A DNA stretch of 64,000 bases from DSUN01 sp035527715 (GCA_035527715.1 DATKZY010000064.1:1-64000); one strand, 5' to 3'; counted from the stretch's first letter, positions 34,292 through 43,005 are shown. Notes: generated from the letters alone by a model not told the origin. Translations and numbers: made by a program.

Positions 34292-37200
34292 ATGACCAGG
34301 GCAACCATCTTCAAGCACTATGCGCAAGCTCTCGGCGCCGTCGCCGGCACGGGCGACGCGCGCGAGGAGAGTTTCTACGGCGCGCTCCGCGACCTCCTGA
34401 AGCAAGTCGCCGACGCCACCAGCAGGCCCCATGTCCACGTCACCGTCCAGCCCACGCCCACCGACGCCGGCAACCCCGACTTCCGCCTCTGGAACGGCGC
34501 CGACTCCATCATCGGCTACGTCGAGGCCAAGAGGCCCGCCGAAACCAACCTCTACGGCGTCGAGGCGTCGGAACAACTCCGCCGCTACCGCGACACGTTT
34601 CCCAATCTGCTCCTGACCAACTTCACCGAGTTCCGCCTCTACCGCAACGGCCACCACGTCGAGACCGTTCAGGCCGCCAGCCCGAACATCCTCAACGACC
34701 TCCATGCGGCACCCACCATCGAGCGGCCAACCGAGTTGTGGAGCCTGCTCGACCAGTTCCTCGACTTCCAGCTCCCCCAGGCGCCCACGGCCGAGGAACT
34801 CGCGACTCAGCTTGCCAAGCGCACCCGCTTCCTCCGCCAGGTGCTCGCTCAGCAGATCGTGCAAGATGATCAGGCCGGCGGCGGGCGCCTCTCGGGCTTC
34901 TACGAGGCATTCAGAGAGTTCCTCATCGCCGACCTCACCCACGAGCAGTTCGCAGACCTCTACGCCCAGACGGTCACCTACGGCCTCTTCGCCGCCCGCA
35001 CCCGCTCGGCCGGCGCGTTCACCCGCCGCAGCGCCTTCGACCGCATCCCACACACCATTGGCGTCCTGCGCGACGTCTTCCGCTTCATCTCCCTTGAGGA
35101 CCCGCCGCCGCAGATCGAATGGATTGTGGACGATATCGCCGAAGTCCTCGCCCGGGCCGACGCCAGCGGCATCCTCGATCGCTACTACCACGAACACAAG
35201 GGCAGCGATCCCATCGTCCATTTCTACGAAACCTTCCTCGCCCAGTACGACCCTGAGGAGCGGCAGCGCCGCGGCGTCTACTACACCCCAGAGCCGGTCG
35301 TGTCCTACATCGTCCGGTCGCTGCACTCGCTCCTCAAGAGCGAGTTCGGGATGTTCGACGGATTGGCTGATTCGAGCGTCACGTTGCTCGACCCCGCCGC
35401 AGGGACCATGACGTTCCTGGCACATGCTGCAAAGCTGGCTACTGACGAGGTCGTGCTCAAGTTCGGCGAAGCCATCCGACGAGTTTTCCTCGAAGAGCAC
35501 GTGCTTGAGCGCTTCTATGCTTTCGAATTGATGATGGCTCCCTACGCCGTCGGACACTTGAAGATGGGTTTCTTCCTCGAAGAGCTGGGTTACCGATTGG
35601 CCGACAACCAGCGGGTGAAGTTCTACCTCACCAATGCCCTCGACATGACGGAGCTTGACCAAAGCCGCCTTCCTGGCCTCTCATCGCTTTCCCAGGAGGC
35701 TCACTTGGCGGGAGAGGTCAAGAAACTAGAGCCCATCCTTGTCATTCTCGGAAACCCGCCGTATTCGTACGATTCCCCCAACAGGGGGGATTGGATCCTT
35801 GCTCAGATCGAAGAGTACAAGCAGGTCGATGGGAAGCGCCTTGACGAGCACAACCCTCGTGGGCTGCAAGATGACTATGTGAAGTTCCTTCGCTTCGCCC
35901 AGTGGAAAATCGAGCAGGCGGGCCGCGGGATCGTGGGGATGATCACGAACCACTCCTACCTCGACAACCCGACGTTCCGCGGCATGCGGCAGAGCCTGAT
36001 GAGCACGTTCGACGACATGTACGTTCTCGATCTCCACGGCAGCACGCTGAAACGCGAACGGTGCCCGGACGGGAGCGCCGACCAGAATGTGTTTGAAATC
36101 CAGCCTGGAGTGGCCATTGCCTTTTTCGTCAAAAGAGGCAGGCGCAACGCCCAGGACAAGCAAGTGCGCCACGCGGAGCTATGGGGCACGCAGAAGAGCA
36201 AGTATGAGTGGCTAAAGGAAAACGCGGTGGGGACCACGTCCTGGCAGCGCCTCGAGCCAAGATCGCCCTTGTATCTGTTCGTGCCCCGAGACGAGGCAGC
36301 ATCCGCGGTTTACGAGACCTTTGCCGGGGTGACTGATGTCTTTCCTTCATACTGCACGGGCCTGTACACCGGCCGAGACAACTTGGCCGTGCATTGGTCC
36401 CGAGATGAGCTCTGGCGCACGGTATCCCTATTCTCTCGCGCCGATCCCGAACTCGCGAGGCAAGGATATAGGTTGGGCAAGGATTCGCGCGACTGGCAGG
36501 TCAGGTTGGCCCAGAAAGACCTTCTGGCTTCAGGCCCAAGCCAGGATCATATCGTCGAGTTGCTCTATAGGCCATTTGATGTGCGCTACACGTACTACAC
36601 AGGGCGCTCTCGGGGCTTTCTGTGCATGCCCCGGCCTGAGGTAATGCGGCACATGCTCCAAGACAACTTGGCTCTCATCACCTCCCGCATGACAAAGGGG
36701 GAGGACTTCCGACATGCTCACGTGTCCAGCACACTCGTCGAGAAGATCTGCATGTCGCCGCGAACTTCGAATAATGGCTTCGTGTTCCCGCTGTATGTTT
36801 CCCCCGAGACCGACCGCAATGATCTCTTCGCGCAACACATGCCTTCTGAGCGCCAGCCGAATCTGCATCCCAAAGTGATGCTAGCGCTGGCCGCCGCGCA
36901 TGGGCGCCAGCCGACACCGGAGGGGATTCTCCACTACATCTATGCAGTGCTTCACGCTCCGGCGTATCGTACGAAGTACACGCAGTTCCTGCGGCTCGAC
37001 TTCCCGCGGATCCCATTCACGAAAGATGGCGAACTCTTTGGCAGCTTCGCCAAGCTAGGGGAGCGGCTGACGGAGCTTCACCTGCTGCGCTCGCCGGAAC
37101 TGGAGCCTGCATCGGCCCAGTTCGGCGGCCAGGGCGACGGCAAGGTGGCGAAGGGCAAGAAGGCCGGGCTGCGCTACGATCCCGACGACCAGCGGGTCTA

Positions 37201-37444
37201 CATCAACGGGAACGAGCACTTCGCACCCGTGCCGCAGGCGGTGTGGGAGTATCGGGTGGGCGGCTACCAGGTGTGCGAGAAGTGGCTGAAGGATCGCCGT
37301 GACCGCCACCTGAGCATGGAGGAGATCAAGACCTACTGCCGCATCGTGACGGCGCTGGGTCTGACGATACAGATTCAGCAGGCTCTCGACAAGCTGTATC
37401 CCGCCATCGAGGGGAGCCTGCTCCCCATCGAGCTCGGCTCCTAG
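34292..37444 (+). CDS. Single-chain restriction-modification enzyme (type ISP/IIG-like)
   Basis: This 1050-residue protein starts with a PD-(D/E)xK nuclease-like region: Asp63 in NPDFRLW, then Glu78 and Lys80 in GYVEAKR. No helicase motifs are clear. The N6-adenine methyltransferase core has motif I (LLDPAAGTMTFL, about residue 366) and motif IV (VILGNPPYSY, Asn488). The C-terminal ~350 residues would hold target recognition. I start at the ATG 34292; upstream residues are low-complexity. It would both modify and cut DNA. The middle of the gene (about 35340-37000) uses visibly less GC-rich codons than either end, suggesting domain exchange. It follows the TPR gene by 98 bases. Confidence 0.82.
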   Translation: MTRATIFKHYAQALGAVAGTGDAREESFYGALRDLLKQVADATSRPHVHVTVQPTPTDAGNPDFRLWNGADSIIGYVEAKRPAETNLYGVEASEQLRRYRDTFPNLLLTNFTEFRLYRNGHHVETVQAASPNILNDLHAAPTIERPTELWSLLDQFLDFQLPQAPTAEELATQLAKRTRFLRQVLAQQIVQDDQAGGGRLSGFYEAFREFLIADLTHEQFADLYAQTVTYGLFAARTRSAGAFTRRSAFDRIPHTIGVLRDVFRFISLEDPPPQIEWIVDDIAEVLARADASGILDRYYHEHKGSDPIVHFYETFLAQYDPEERQRRGVYYTPEPVVSYIVRSLHSLLKSEFGMFDGLADSSVTLLDPAAGTMTFLAHAAKLATDEVVLKFGEAIRRVFLEEHVLERFYAFELMMAPYAVGHLKMGFFLEELGYRLADNQRVKFYLTNALDMTELDQSRLPGLSSLSQEAHLAGEVKKLEPILVILGNPPYSYDSPNRGDWILAQIEEYKQVDGKRLDEHNPRGLQDDYVKFLRFAQWKIEQAGRGIVGMITNHSYLDNPTFRGMRQSLMSTFDDMYVLDLHGSTLKRERCPDGSADQNVFEIQPGVAIAFFVKRGRRNAQDKQVRHAELWGTQKSKYEWLKENAVGTTSWQRLEPRSPLYLFVPRDEAASAVYETFAGVTDVFPSYCTGLYTGRDNLAVHWSRDELWRTVSLFSRADPELARQGYRLGKDSRDWQVRLAQKDLLASGPSQDHIVELLYRPFDVRYTYYTGRSRGFLCMPRPEVMRHMLQDNLALITSRMTKGEDFRHAHVSSTLVEKICMSPRTSNNGFVFPLYVSPETDRNDLFAQHMPSERQPNLHPKVMLALAAAHGRQPTPEGILHYIYAVLHAPAYRTKYTQFLRLDFPRIPFTKDGELFGSFAKLGERLTELHLLRSPELEPASAQFGGQGDGKVAKGKKAGLRYDPDDQRVYINGNEHFAPVPQAVWEYRVGGYQVCEKWLKDRRDRHLSMEEIKTYCRIVTALGLTIQIQQALDKLYPAIEGSLLPIELGS

Positions 37445-37746
37445 GGACGACGAGCGCGACCGCCGGCTCGGGAGCAGGGCCGGCAGGCGGGGGCCAAGAT
37501 GGTCACCCCCTATTGCGCGCAGGTGAGCATCTTGAGCATCTTGCGCCAGAAGTGGTGTGTCAGCAAGAGCTTGTGGCAGGCCCCAAGATGCTCAGCCCAA
37601 AGCACGTGACCATCTTGAGTCGCGCCCCACACATGGGGCCTGTCCCACCGGCAAACCCGGCCCTCGCCCTTCCCACCCTTCCCTTTGCGCGGCGGTCGCG
37701 CTAGAATAGCGAGTCGGGAGGCAATTCCTGCGAGGGACCCGGCGAG
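37445..37746. other. 302-base intergenic stretch with conserved-loop hairpins
   Basis: Hairpin copy 3 lies at 37495-37534. A related pairing, AAGATGCTCA with TGACCATCTT, is seen at about 37588-37617. A possible -10 (TAGAAT, 37702-37707) precedes the glycyl radical enzyme gene. No gene is supported. Confidence 0.55.
37495..37534 (+). repeat. Conserved-loop hairpin, copy 3
   Basis: The arms CAAGATGGTCACC and GGTGAGCATCTTG pair at 12 of 13 positions around the loop CCCTATTGCGCGCA. Confidence 0.75.
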
Positions 37747-40128
37747 ATGACCGAGCGAACGGCGAGACTCAGGCAGGCCAGCCTCGATGCGAAGCCGTGC
37801 ATCGCCGAGGAACGGGCCGTGCTGATGACCGAGTTCTATCAGGCTCACGACGGCAAGCTCTCGCCGCCGATGATGCGGGCGAAGTCCTTCCGCTTCCTGT
37901 GCGAGCGGAAGACGATCTGGATCGGCCCCGACGAGCTGATCGTGGGCGAACGCGGGCCGAGGCCGAAAGCCGTCCCCACCTTCCCCGAGCTGACCTGTCA
38001 CAGCCTCGACGACCTGCGCATCCTCGACTCCCGCCCCAAGACCAGCTACGCCGTGTCGGACGACTGCCGGCGGGTCTACGAGGAGCGCATCATCCCCTAC
38101 TGGCGCGGGCGGAGCATGCGCGACCGCATCTTCGCCGCCGTAAGCCAGGAATGGCGCGATGCTTACGACGCCGGTATCTTCACCGAGTTCATGGAGCAGC
38201 GGGCGCCCGGCCACACGGTGCTCGACGACAAGGTGTACCGCAAGGGGATGCTGGCCTTCAAGCGCGAGATCGCCCAGGCCATCGCCGCCCTCGACTTCCT
38301 CAGCGACCCCGAGGCCTACGCCCGCCGCGAGCAGCTCGCGGCGATGGACGTGGCGTGCGACGCCGTGATCCTCTTCGCCGAGCGCCACGCCGACCTCGCC
38401 CGCGAGATGGCTGCCCGCGAGGCCGACCCCGCCCGCAAGGCCGAGCTGGAGAAGATCGCCGCCATCTGCTCGTGGGTGCCCGCCCACGCCCCGCGGGACT
38501 TCCGCGAGGCGCTGCAAATGTATTGGTGGTGCCATCTTGCGGTGATCACGGAGCTGAACGGCTGGGATTCGTTCAGCCCCGGCCACCTCGACCAGCATCT
38601 CCTGCCATTCTACCGCAAGGGCCTGGCCGACGGCACCCTCACGCCCGCCGCGGCCCGCGAGCTGCTCGAAGCCTTCTTCGTCAAGTTCAACAACCACCCC
38701 GCCCCGCCAAAGGTCGGCGTAACTGCCGCAGAAAGCGGCACTTACACCGACTTCGCCAACATCAACCTCGGCGGCCTCCGCCCCGATGGCTCCGACGGCT
38801 CGAACGAACTGTCGCACATGCTCCTCGACATCGTCGAGGAGATGCACCTGCTTCAGCCGAGCAGCAACCTCCAGCTTTCGGTCAAGACGCCCGACGAGTT
38901 GCTCAAACACGCCCTCCGCGTCATACGGAAGGGCTACGGCTTCCCCGCGATCTTCGACGTGGAAGCCGTTGTGGCCGAACAACTTAGGGTGGGCAAGAGC
39001 ATCGAGGACGCCCGTGCCGGCGGCTGCTCGGGCTGCGTCGAGACCGGCGCCTTCGGCAAGGAAGCCTACATCCTCACCGGCTACTTCAACCTGCCGAAGA
39101 TACTGGAGTTAGCACTTCACAACGGCCTCGACCCCAGGGCACCCGGAGCTGGCGACGGGTCGGGCAAGCAGCTCGGCCCCCAGACCGGCTCCCCCGATTC
39201 CCTCGCCACCTTCGACGGCCTCTTCGCGGCCTTTGCGACACAAGTCCGCTATTTCCTTGAGGTTAAGCTCACGGGCAACGCCATCATCGAGCAGCTCTAC
39301 GCCCGCACAATGCCCGCCCCCTTCCTCTCCGTGATCACCGACGACTGCATTCGGAGGGGGCGCGACTACAATGCCGGCGGGGCGCGCTACAACAACTCCT
39401 ACGTGCAATTCGTTGGCATTGGGACACTTACGGATTCGCTCGCCGCGGTCCGACAGCATGTCTTCGCCGAGCGCGCTCTGCCCCTCGCCGACCTTGTAGC
39501 CGCACTCGACAGCGACTTCGACGGGCACGACGTCCTGCGCCAGCGCCTCCTCAACCGCACGCCTAAGTATGGCAATGACAACGACTTAGCCGACGACCTG
39601 ATGGTCCGCTCCTTCAACCTCCTCGTCGCGTCGCTCGACGGCAGGCCCAACACCAAGGGCGGACGCTATCGCGTCGAGATGTTGCCGACCACCAGCCACA
39701 TCTACTTCGGCTCCGTCACCGGCGCCCTGCCCGACGGGCGGAAGGCCGGCGTCCCCCTCTCCGAGGGCATCAGCCCCGTCCAGGGCGCCGACCGCAAAGG
39801 CCCCACCGCCGTCATCAAGTCCGCCGCCAAGATGGACCATATCAAGACGGGCGGCGCGCTGCTGAACATGAAGTTCACCCCCAGCCTCCTCGGCGACGAG
39901 ACGGGCATTGAGGGCCTGGCCCGACTCGTCCGCACCTATTTCGCCCTCAGCGGCCACCACGTCCAGTTCAACGTCGTCAGCGCGGCCACGTTGCGGAAGG
40001 CCCAGCTCCACCCCGAGGCCTACCGCGGCCTCATCGTCCGCGTGGCCGGCTACAGCGACTACTTCACCGACCTCGCCCGCGACCTCCAGGACGAAATCAT
40101 CACCCGCACGGAGCACACCCGCTTCTGA
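37747..40128 (+). CDS. Glycyl radical enzyme, dehydratase-like (PFL superfamily)
   Basis: This 793-residue enzyme shows the superfamily landmarks. The thiyl cysteine is in CSGCVETG (Cys430, with Glu432 two residues on), and the C-terminal glycyl radical loop is RVAGYSDYF (Gly768). A glutamate placed C-x-E after the thiyl cysteine is typical of glycyl radical dehydratases (glycerol, diol or hydroxyproline types) rather than pyruvate formate-lyase, which has adjacent cysteines. The substrate cannot be fixed. Glycyl radical enzymes are oxygen-sensitive and need a radical-SAM activase, and none lies in the window. Two palindromes are in frame: 38719-38745 and the GGCACCCGGAGC repeat at 39138-39166. 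The stop codon is part of a hairpin. Confidence 0.88.
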   Translation: MTERTARLRQASLDAKPCIAEERAVLMTEFYQAHDGKLSPPMMRAKSFRFLCERKTIWIGPDELIVGERGPRPKAVPTFPELTCHSLDDLRILDSRPKTSYAVSDDCRRVYEERIIPYWRGRSMRDRIFAAVSQEWRDAYDAGIFTEFMEQRAPGHTVLDDKVYRKGMLAFKREIAQAIAALDFLSDPEAYARREQLAAMDVACDAVILFAERHADLAREMAAREADPARKAELEKIAAICSWVPAHAPRDFREALQMYWWCHLAVITELNGWDSFSPGHLDQHLLPFYRKGLADGTLTPAAARELLEAFFVKFNNHPAPPKVGVTAAESGTYTDFANINLGGLRPDGSDGSNELSHMLLDIVEEMHLLQPSSNLQLSVKTPDELLKHALRVIRKGYGFPAIFDVEAVVAEQLRVGKSIEDARAGGCSGCVETGAFGKEAYILTGYFNLPKILELALHNGLDPRAPGAGDGSGKQLGPQTGSPDSLATFDGLFAAFATQVRYFLEVKLTGNAIIEQLYARTMPAPFLSVITDDCIRRGRDYNAGGARYNNSYVQFVGIGTLTDSLAAVRQHVFAERALPLADLVAALDSDFDGHDVLRQRLLNRTPKYGNDNDLADDLMVRSFNLLVASLDGRPNTKGGRYRVEMLPTTSHIYFGSVTGALPDGRKAGVPLSEGISPVQGADRKGPTAVIKSAAKMDHIKTGGALLNMKFTPSLLGDETGIEGLARLVRTYFALSGHHVQFNVVSAATLRKAQLHPEAYRGLIVRVAGYSDYFTDLARDLQDEIITRTEHTRF
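38719..38745. repeat. Palindrome inside the glycyl radical enzyme gene
   Basis: GTAACTGCCGC and GCGGCACTTAC pair at 10 of 11 positions around AGAAA. It encodes VTAAESGTY. This stretch may be native family sequence, so its status as an insertion is uncertain. Confidence 0.4.
39138..39166. repeat. GGCACCCGGAGC repeat, copy 2, inside the glycyl radical enzyme gene
   Basis: GGCACCCGGAGCTGGCGACG continues as GGTCGGGC. It differs by one base from copy 1 at 13309-13337. Here it encodes APGAGDGSG, a low-complexity loop in the enzyme. Confidence 0.65.
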
Positions 40129-40138
40129 GCGCCTGTCG

Positions 40139-40178
40139 CTAGGCGCTCACCTCCCATTGCGCACGGGTGAGCGCCTAG
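40139..40178 (+). repeat. Conserved-loop hairpin, copy 4
   Basis: CTAGGCGCTCACC pairs perfectly with GGTGAGCGCCTAG around the loop TCCCATTGCGCAC. Its left arm can also pair with TGAGCGCC at 40126-40133, which contains the stop codon of the glycyl radical enzyme gene, giving two competing hairpins. Confidence 0.75.
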
Positions 40179-40274
40179 CGCAACTAGCTGGCCGCGGCAG
40201 ACTCTCGGTGTGCTGTAACCTTCGGTACAGTGGACGCTTACGTCTACCATGTCATTTGTTCCGCCGCCCCCCGC

Positions 40275-40312
40275 TAGGCGCTCACCCCCTGTGGCGCGCG
40301 GGTGAGCGCCTA
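40275..40312 (+). repeat. Conserved-loop hairpin, copy 5
   Basis: TAGGCGCTCACC pairs perfectly with GGTGAGCGCCTA around the loop CCCTGTGGCGCGCG. Confidence 0.75.
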
Positions 40313-40440
40313 ATGCGCGAGACGCGCGCAGCAGCCTCCACGCCCCACCCTCACCCGCCCTCCTTCGCCGAGGCCATGGAAGGCGACCTCTCCCTGGCAG
40401 GGAGGGGGGCTCCCCAACCCGCCTCCCAGAGGCCGCGGCC

Positions 40441-40920
40441 TCACCAGGCCCGCCAGGCGACGATGAGGTTGCCCTTGCTCGCTGGGCGGAAGTGGGATGT
40501 GCTGGTCAGGCGCCGGCCGCCGTGCGCGAAGTCGGGGTCCTGGTACGACACGGTGGAGCCGGCGATGCCGTAGATGAGGGCGACGTGCCAGCCGCCGATC
40601 CTGCTCTCCCAGTAGCCGATGGGCACGAGGCCGCGGCCGAGCTTCTGCGACACGAGGAGCGCGCTGAAGGCGCCGGGGGCCACCTCGGTGCTCTTGAGGC
40701 CGAAGCGCACGTCGCTGAACAGCAGGTGAAGCCCTTTCCGCGTCATCGTGCCGTCGGTGCGCGAGTAGCATTGGCTTCCATACTGGTCAACGATGTCGCC
40801 TTGCTTGACCTTGGGGCGGCCGGGCGAGGCGGCACAGAATGCCTCGATGACGGCTGCCCAGCAGGTGTCGTCGAAGTCCTGCCGAATGTCCGGCGGAGGG
40901 GACCAGCTCACATCGCCCAT
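40441..40920 (-). CDS. Small papain-like cysteine protease (C39/AvrRpt2-like fold)
   Basis: This 159-residue protein shows a papain-fold triad: Cys20 in DDTCWAAV, His112 in GGWHVALIYG, and Asp128 or Asp130 in SYQDPD. The size fits stand-alone C39-like or Peptidase_C39_2/papain-like cysteine proteases, which cut leader peptides or self-proteins. There is no signal peptide or transporter partner. GGAAAGGAG precedes the ATG. It is transcribed toward the convergent hairpin region. Confidence 0.72.
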   Translation of the reverse strand: MGDVSWSPPPDIRQDFDDTCWAAVIEAFCAASPGRPKVKQGDIVDQYGSQCYSRTDGTMTRKGLHLLFSDVRFGLKSTEVAPGAFSALLVSQKLGRGLVPIGYWESRIGGWHVALIYGIAGSTVSYQDPDFAHGGRRLTSTSHFRPASKGNLIVAWRAW

Positions 40921-41020
40921 GTTGGGTCTCCTTTCCGGCCCGTTCTGTTCTTTCCCGTGGTACCGCCAGTATAGCGCGGGCAGCGCGTGGGCGCGAGGGA
41001 AATCCGGGGGCGTCGCGATT

Positions 41021-41046
41021 GTCGCGCTTTCGCGCGAAAGCGCGAC
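41021..41046. repeat. Perfect 26-base palindrome
   Basis: GTCGCGCTTTCGC and its exact complement GCGAAAGCGCGAC meet with no loop. It lies between the sialidase-like gene's stop and the small protease gene's start, about 100 bases upstream of the latter. It could be a cruciform-forming repeat, terminator or operator. Confidence 0.6.
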
Positions 41047-41133
41047 GGTCCGCGGAGCGGCACAGGGAGGCAGGCTCCACTCAGAAGGACGCGTTCTTGC
41101 TGCCCATCCCCTGTGCCGGAACGCTGGGACGGC

Positions 41134-42282
41134 TCAGGGCTTCGGCAGCTTCCAGAGGGTGCCCATCAGACAGGTCTTCTCGCCGGGCTTGTCAATCTGG
41201 TAGTAGATGGTGAGGATCGTCTCGTCGTCCATCTGGACGGAGGCGGGGTAGCCGAGGTCGCCGTTGGGCGCGTCGTCGCGGATGAGGAGTTCGTTCGCGT
41301 AGTCCCAGGTCTTCCCGCCGTCGTGGCTGAGGCAGGCGCGCTGGCCGAACTTCGCTCGGCGGTGGCCGTAGGTGACGAGGAGGCGTCCGTCGCGCAGGCG
41401 GATGAGGTGCGGCGGGAGGCCCCAGATCCCGGTCGGGCGGGCCTCGCTCCACGTCTTTCCCCCGTCGTCGCTCTCGGTTTGCCAGAGCACCTGGTCGCCG
41501 GGCTGGCCGTGGTGGCGGATCATGCCGACGAGGCGGCCCTCGGTGGTCTCGACGGCGTGCAGCTCGTGGAAGCCGCCCTCGGCGACCCCCGCAGGCAGGG
41601 GCACGAAGCCGATGACCTGCCAGGTCTTCCCATCGTCGCGCGATTCGGCGGCGGCCATGCGCTGGCCCTTCGGCGCCTTCGGCCCGCGGTGCGAGCCGGC
41701 CAGCAGGTTCACGCCCAGGTAGAGCAGGCGGCCGTCCTTCAGCTCGATGGGGCCGTGGGGAGAGTTCGCCACGCTGTCAATCGGCTCGCCCCAGGTCTTC
41801 CCGCCGTCGGTCGAGCGGCGGAGCCAGCGGCCGAGCCATTTCGTGCGGTCCGCCTCGCTGATCTTCGCGATGTGCTCGCGCCAGGGGCCTTCGACCCGCT
41901 TCTTCAGGTTGGGAAACTCCTCGAAGGCGAGTGAGGTGAACCAGGTGGCGAGGATCGTGCCCTTCGACGTGACGAGGATGCCGGCGTCGCGGTCGTCGAG
42001 GGGCGTGTTGTTGATCGTCTCGGGCGGCGACCAGGTTTTCCCGCCGTCCTTGCTTCGGACGAGTTGGGTCTTGCCGAAGGGGCACACGTGGCCCTCGCGG
42101 TCGCCCGAGAAGGCGATGAGCAGCTCGCCGTCCGCGGTGCGGGCGATGGTGGGCCAGCCGATGTAGCGCCCTGGCTCCTTGCAGATGACGAACGACGTTT
42201 TCTCGACCGACATCGCCCCGGCTCCTTTCTGCGCCATCGCCAGAATGAGCGTCAGACCTAGCAAGGCTTGGCATCTGGCCAT
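41134..42282 (-). CDS. Exported BNR/Asp-box sialidase-like protein
   Basis: This 382-residue protein has a signal peptide (LLGLTLILAMAQKGAGA) and at least four Asp-box repeats (SKDGGKTW, STDGGKTW, SRDDGKTW, SHDGGKTW), the marks of a six-bladed sialidase-type beta-propeller. GRYIGWPTIARTADGELLIA stands where sialidases have FRIP. Asp-box propellers include sialidases and other glycan-active or binding proteins, so the activity is not certain. CAGGAG precedes the ATG. It follows the RraA-family gene by 33 bases and ends the minus arm of the region. Confidence 0.78.
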   Translation of the reverse strand: MARCQALLGLTLILAMAQKGAGAMSVEKTSFVICKEPGRYIGWPTIARTADGELLIAFSGDREGHVCPFGKTQLVRSKDGGKTWSPPETINNTPLDDRDAGILVTSKGTILATWFTSLAFEEFPNLKKRVEGPWREHIAKISEADRTKWLGRWLRRSTDGGKTWGEPIDSVANSPHGPIELKDGRLLYLGVNLLAGSHRGPKAPKGQRMAAAESRDDGKTWQVIGFVPLPAGVAEGGFHELHAVETTEGRLVGMIRHHGQPGDQVLWQTESDDGGKTWSEARPTGIWGLPPHLIRLRDGRLLVTYGHRRAKFGQRACLSHDGGKTWDYANELLIRDDAPNGDLGYPASVQMDDETILTIYYQIDKPGEKTCLMGTLWKLPKP

Positions 42283-42315
42283 TGCTGCTCTCCTGCTGGG
42301 GCTATCCCCATAGTG

Positions 42316-43005
42316 TCAGCGAACGGTGTCATCCAGCGGCAGGCCGAGGGTCTCGTAGCTCCTCCGCCGGCCGGGGCGGTCCTTGTCCTGGATGAGCGTG
42401 GCGCGTCGGGCCACCTCGTCGGCCAGCGCCTGGGGCACGACCATCACCCCGTCGTCGTCGGCCACGATCACGTCCCCCGGCTCCACGCGCACTCCCGCGC
42501 AGACAATCGGCTGGCTGTCCGACACCGGGCCGATCCGCCCCATCGGGTGAGCCATCGAGCGCACCGTGCAGAACACCGGCGTCTTCTGGAGCACGCACTC
42601 GGAGGAGTCCCGACAGGTTCCGTCAATGACGTAGCCGCCGACGCCCTTGATCCGCCCCCCCAGGGTGTTGGCCGAGCCGAGGATGCCGGCGCGGCTGCGC
42701 TTGGCATCAATCACCAGCACCTCGTCGGGCGCGCCCCAGGGGCCGGCCTCGTGCCAGAGGCCCTCCGGCCCGGGCTTGTACTGCCGCTCGTCGAACTCCT
42801 CGTACGACATGGCCCCGAGTGGCTTGTTAATGAGGTCGTACTCGGCGGTGTGGGCGATCCCGGCGAACCGGATGCCGAAGTAGAGCGGCCGCATCGCGGG
42901 GTCCATCTCATAGCGCTGCTGGAAGCCCATCGAGTCGAGGGCGTCCGACACGTCCGACGTGCGGACGGCCCGAAGGACTTGCAGGGTCCCATTGCTCACT
43001 GCCAT
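42316..43005 (-). CDS. RraA-family protein (aldolase/lyase fold)
   Basis: This 229-residue protein has the family pattern: an N-terminal TSDVSDALDSMG, LGAMSYEEFDERQ, then the core NTLGGRIKGVGGYVIDGTCR with the arginine and aspartate that bind metal and substrate in HMG/CHA-type aldolases. RraA proper inhibits RNase E and is shorter. The greater length and the sugar-catabolic setting fit the aldolase or dehydratase branch. AAAGGAG precedes the ATG. It is immediately upstream of the sialidase-like gene. Confidence 0.82.
   Translation of the reverse strand: MAVSNGTLQVLRAVRTSDVSDALDSMGFQQRYEMDPAMRPLYFGIRFAGIAHTAEYDLINKPLGAMSYEEFDERQYKPGPEGLWHEAGPWGAPDEVLVIDAKRSRAGILGSANTLGGRIKGVGGYVIDGTCRDSSECVLQKTPVFCTVRSMAHPMGRIGPVSDSQPIVCAGVRVEPGDVIVADDDGVMVVPQALADEVARRATLIQDKDRPGRRRSYETLGLPLDDTVR

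Larger units (their letters stand above)
40129..40440. other. 312-base convergent intergenic region with paired hairpins
   Basis: It contains conserved-loop hairpins at 40139-40178 and 40275-40312. Between them are small hairpins CTGTAACCTTCGGTACAG and GTGGACGCTTACGTCTAC at about 40211-40247. A CCCTC-type repeat lies at about 40345-40411. No gene is seen; the hairpins suit termination from both sides. Confidence 0.55.

Noticed and set aside
37747..40128. Calling the glycyl radical enzyme pyruvate formate-lyase
   Set aside because: PFL has two adjacent active-site cysteines; here the site reads CSGCVE with a C-x-E arrangement typical of dehydratases.
40205..40250. Small hairpins that resemble part of a tRNA
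   Set aside because: There is no acceptor stem, anticodon arm of the right length or CCA-adjacent structure.
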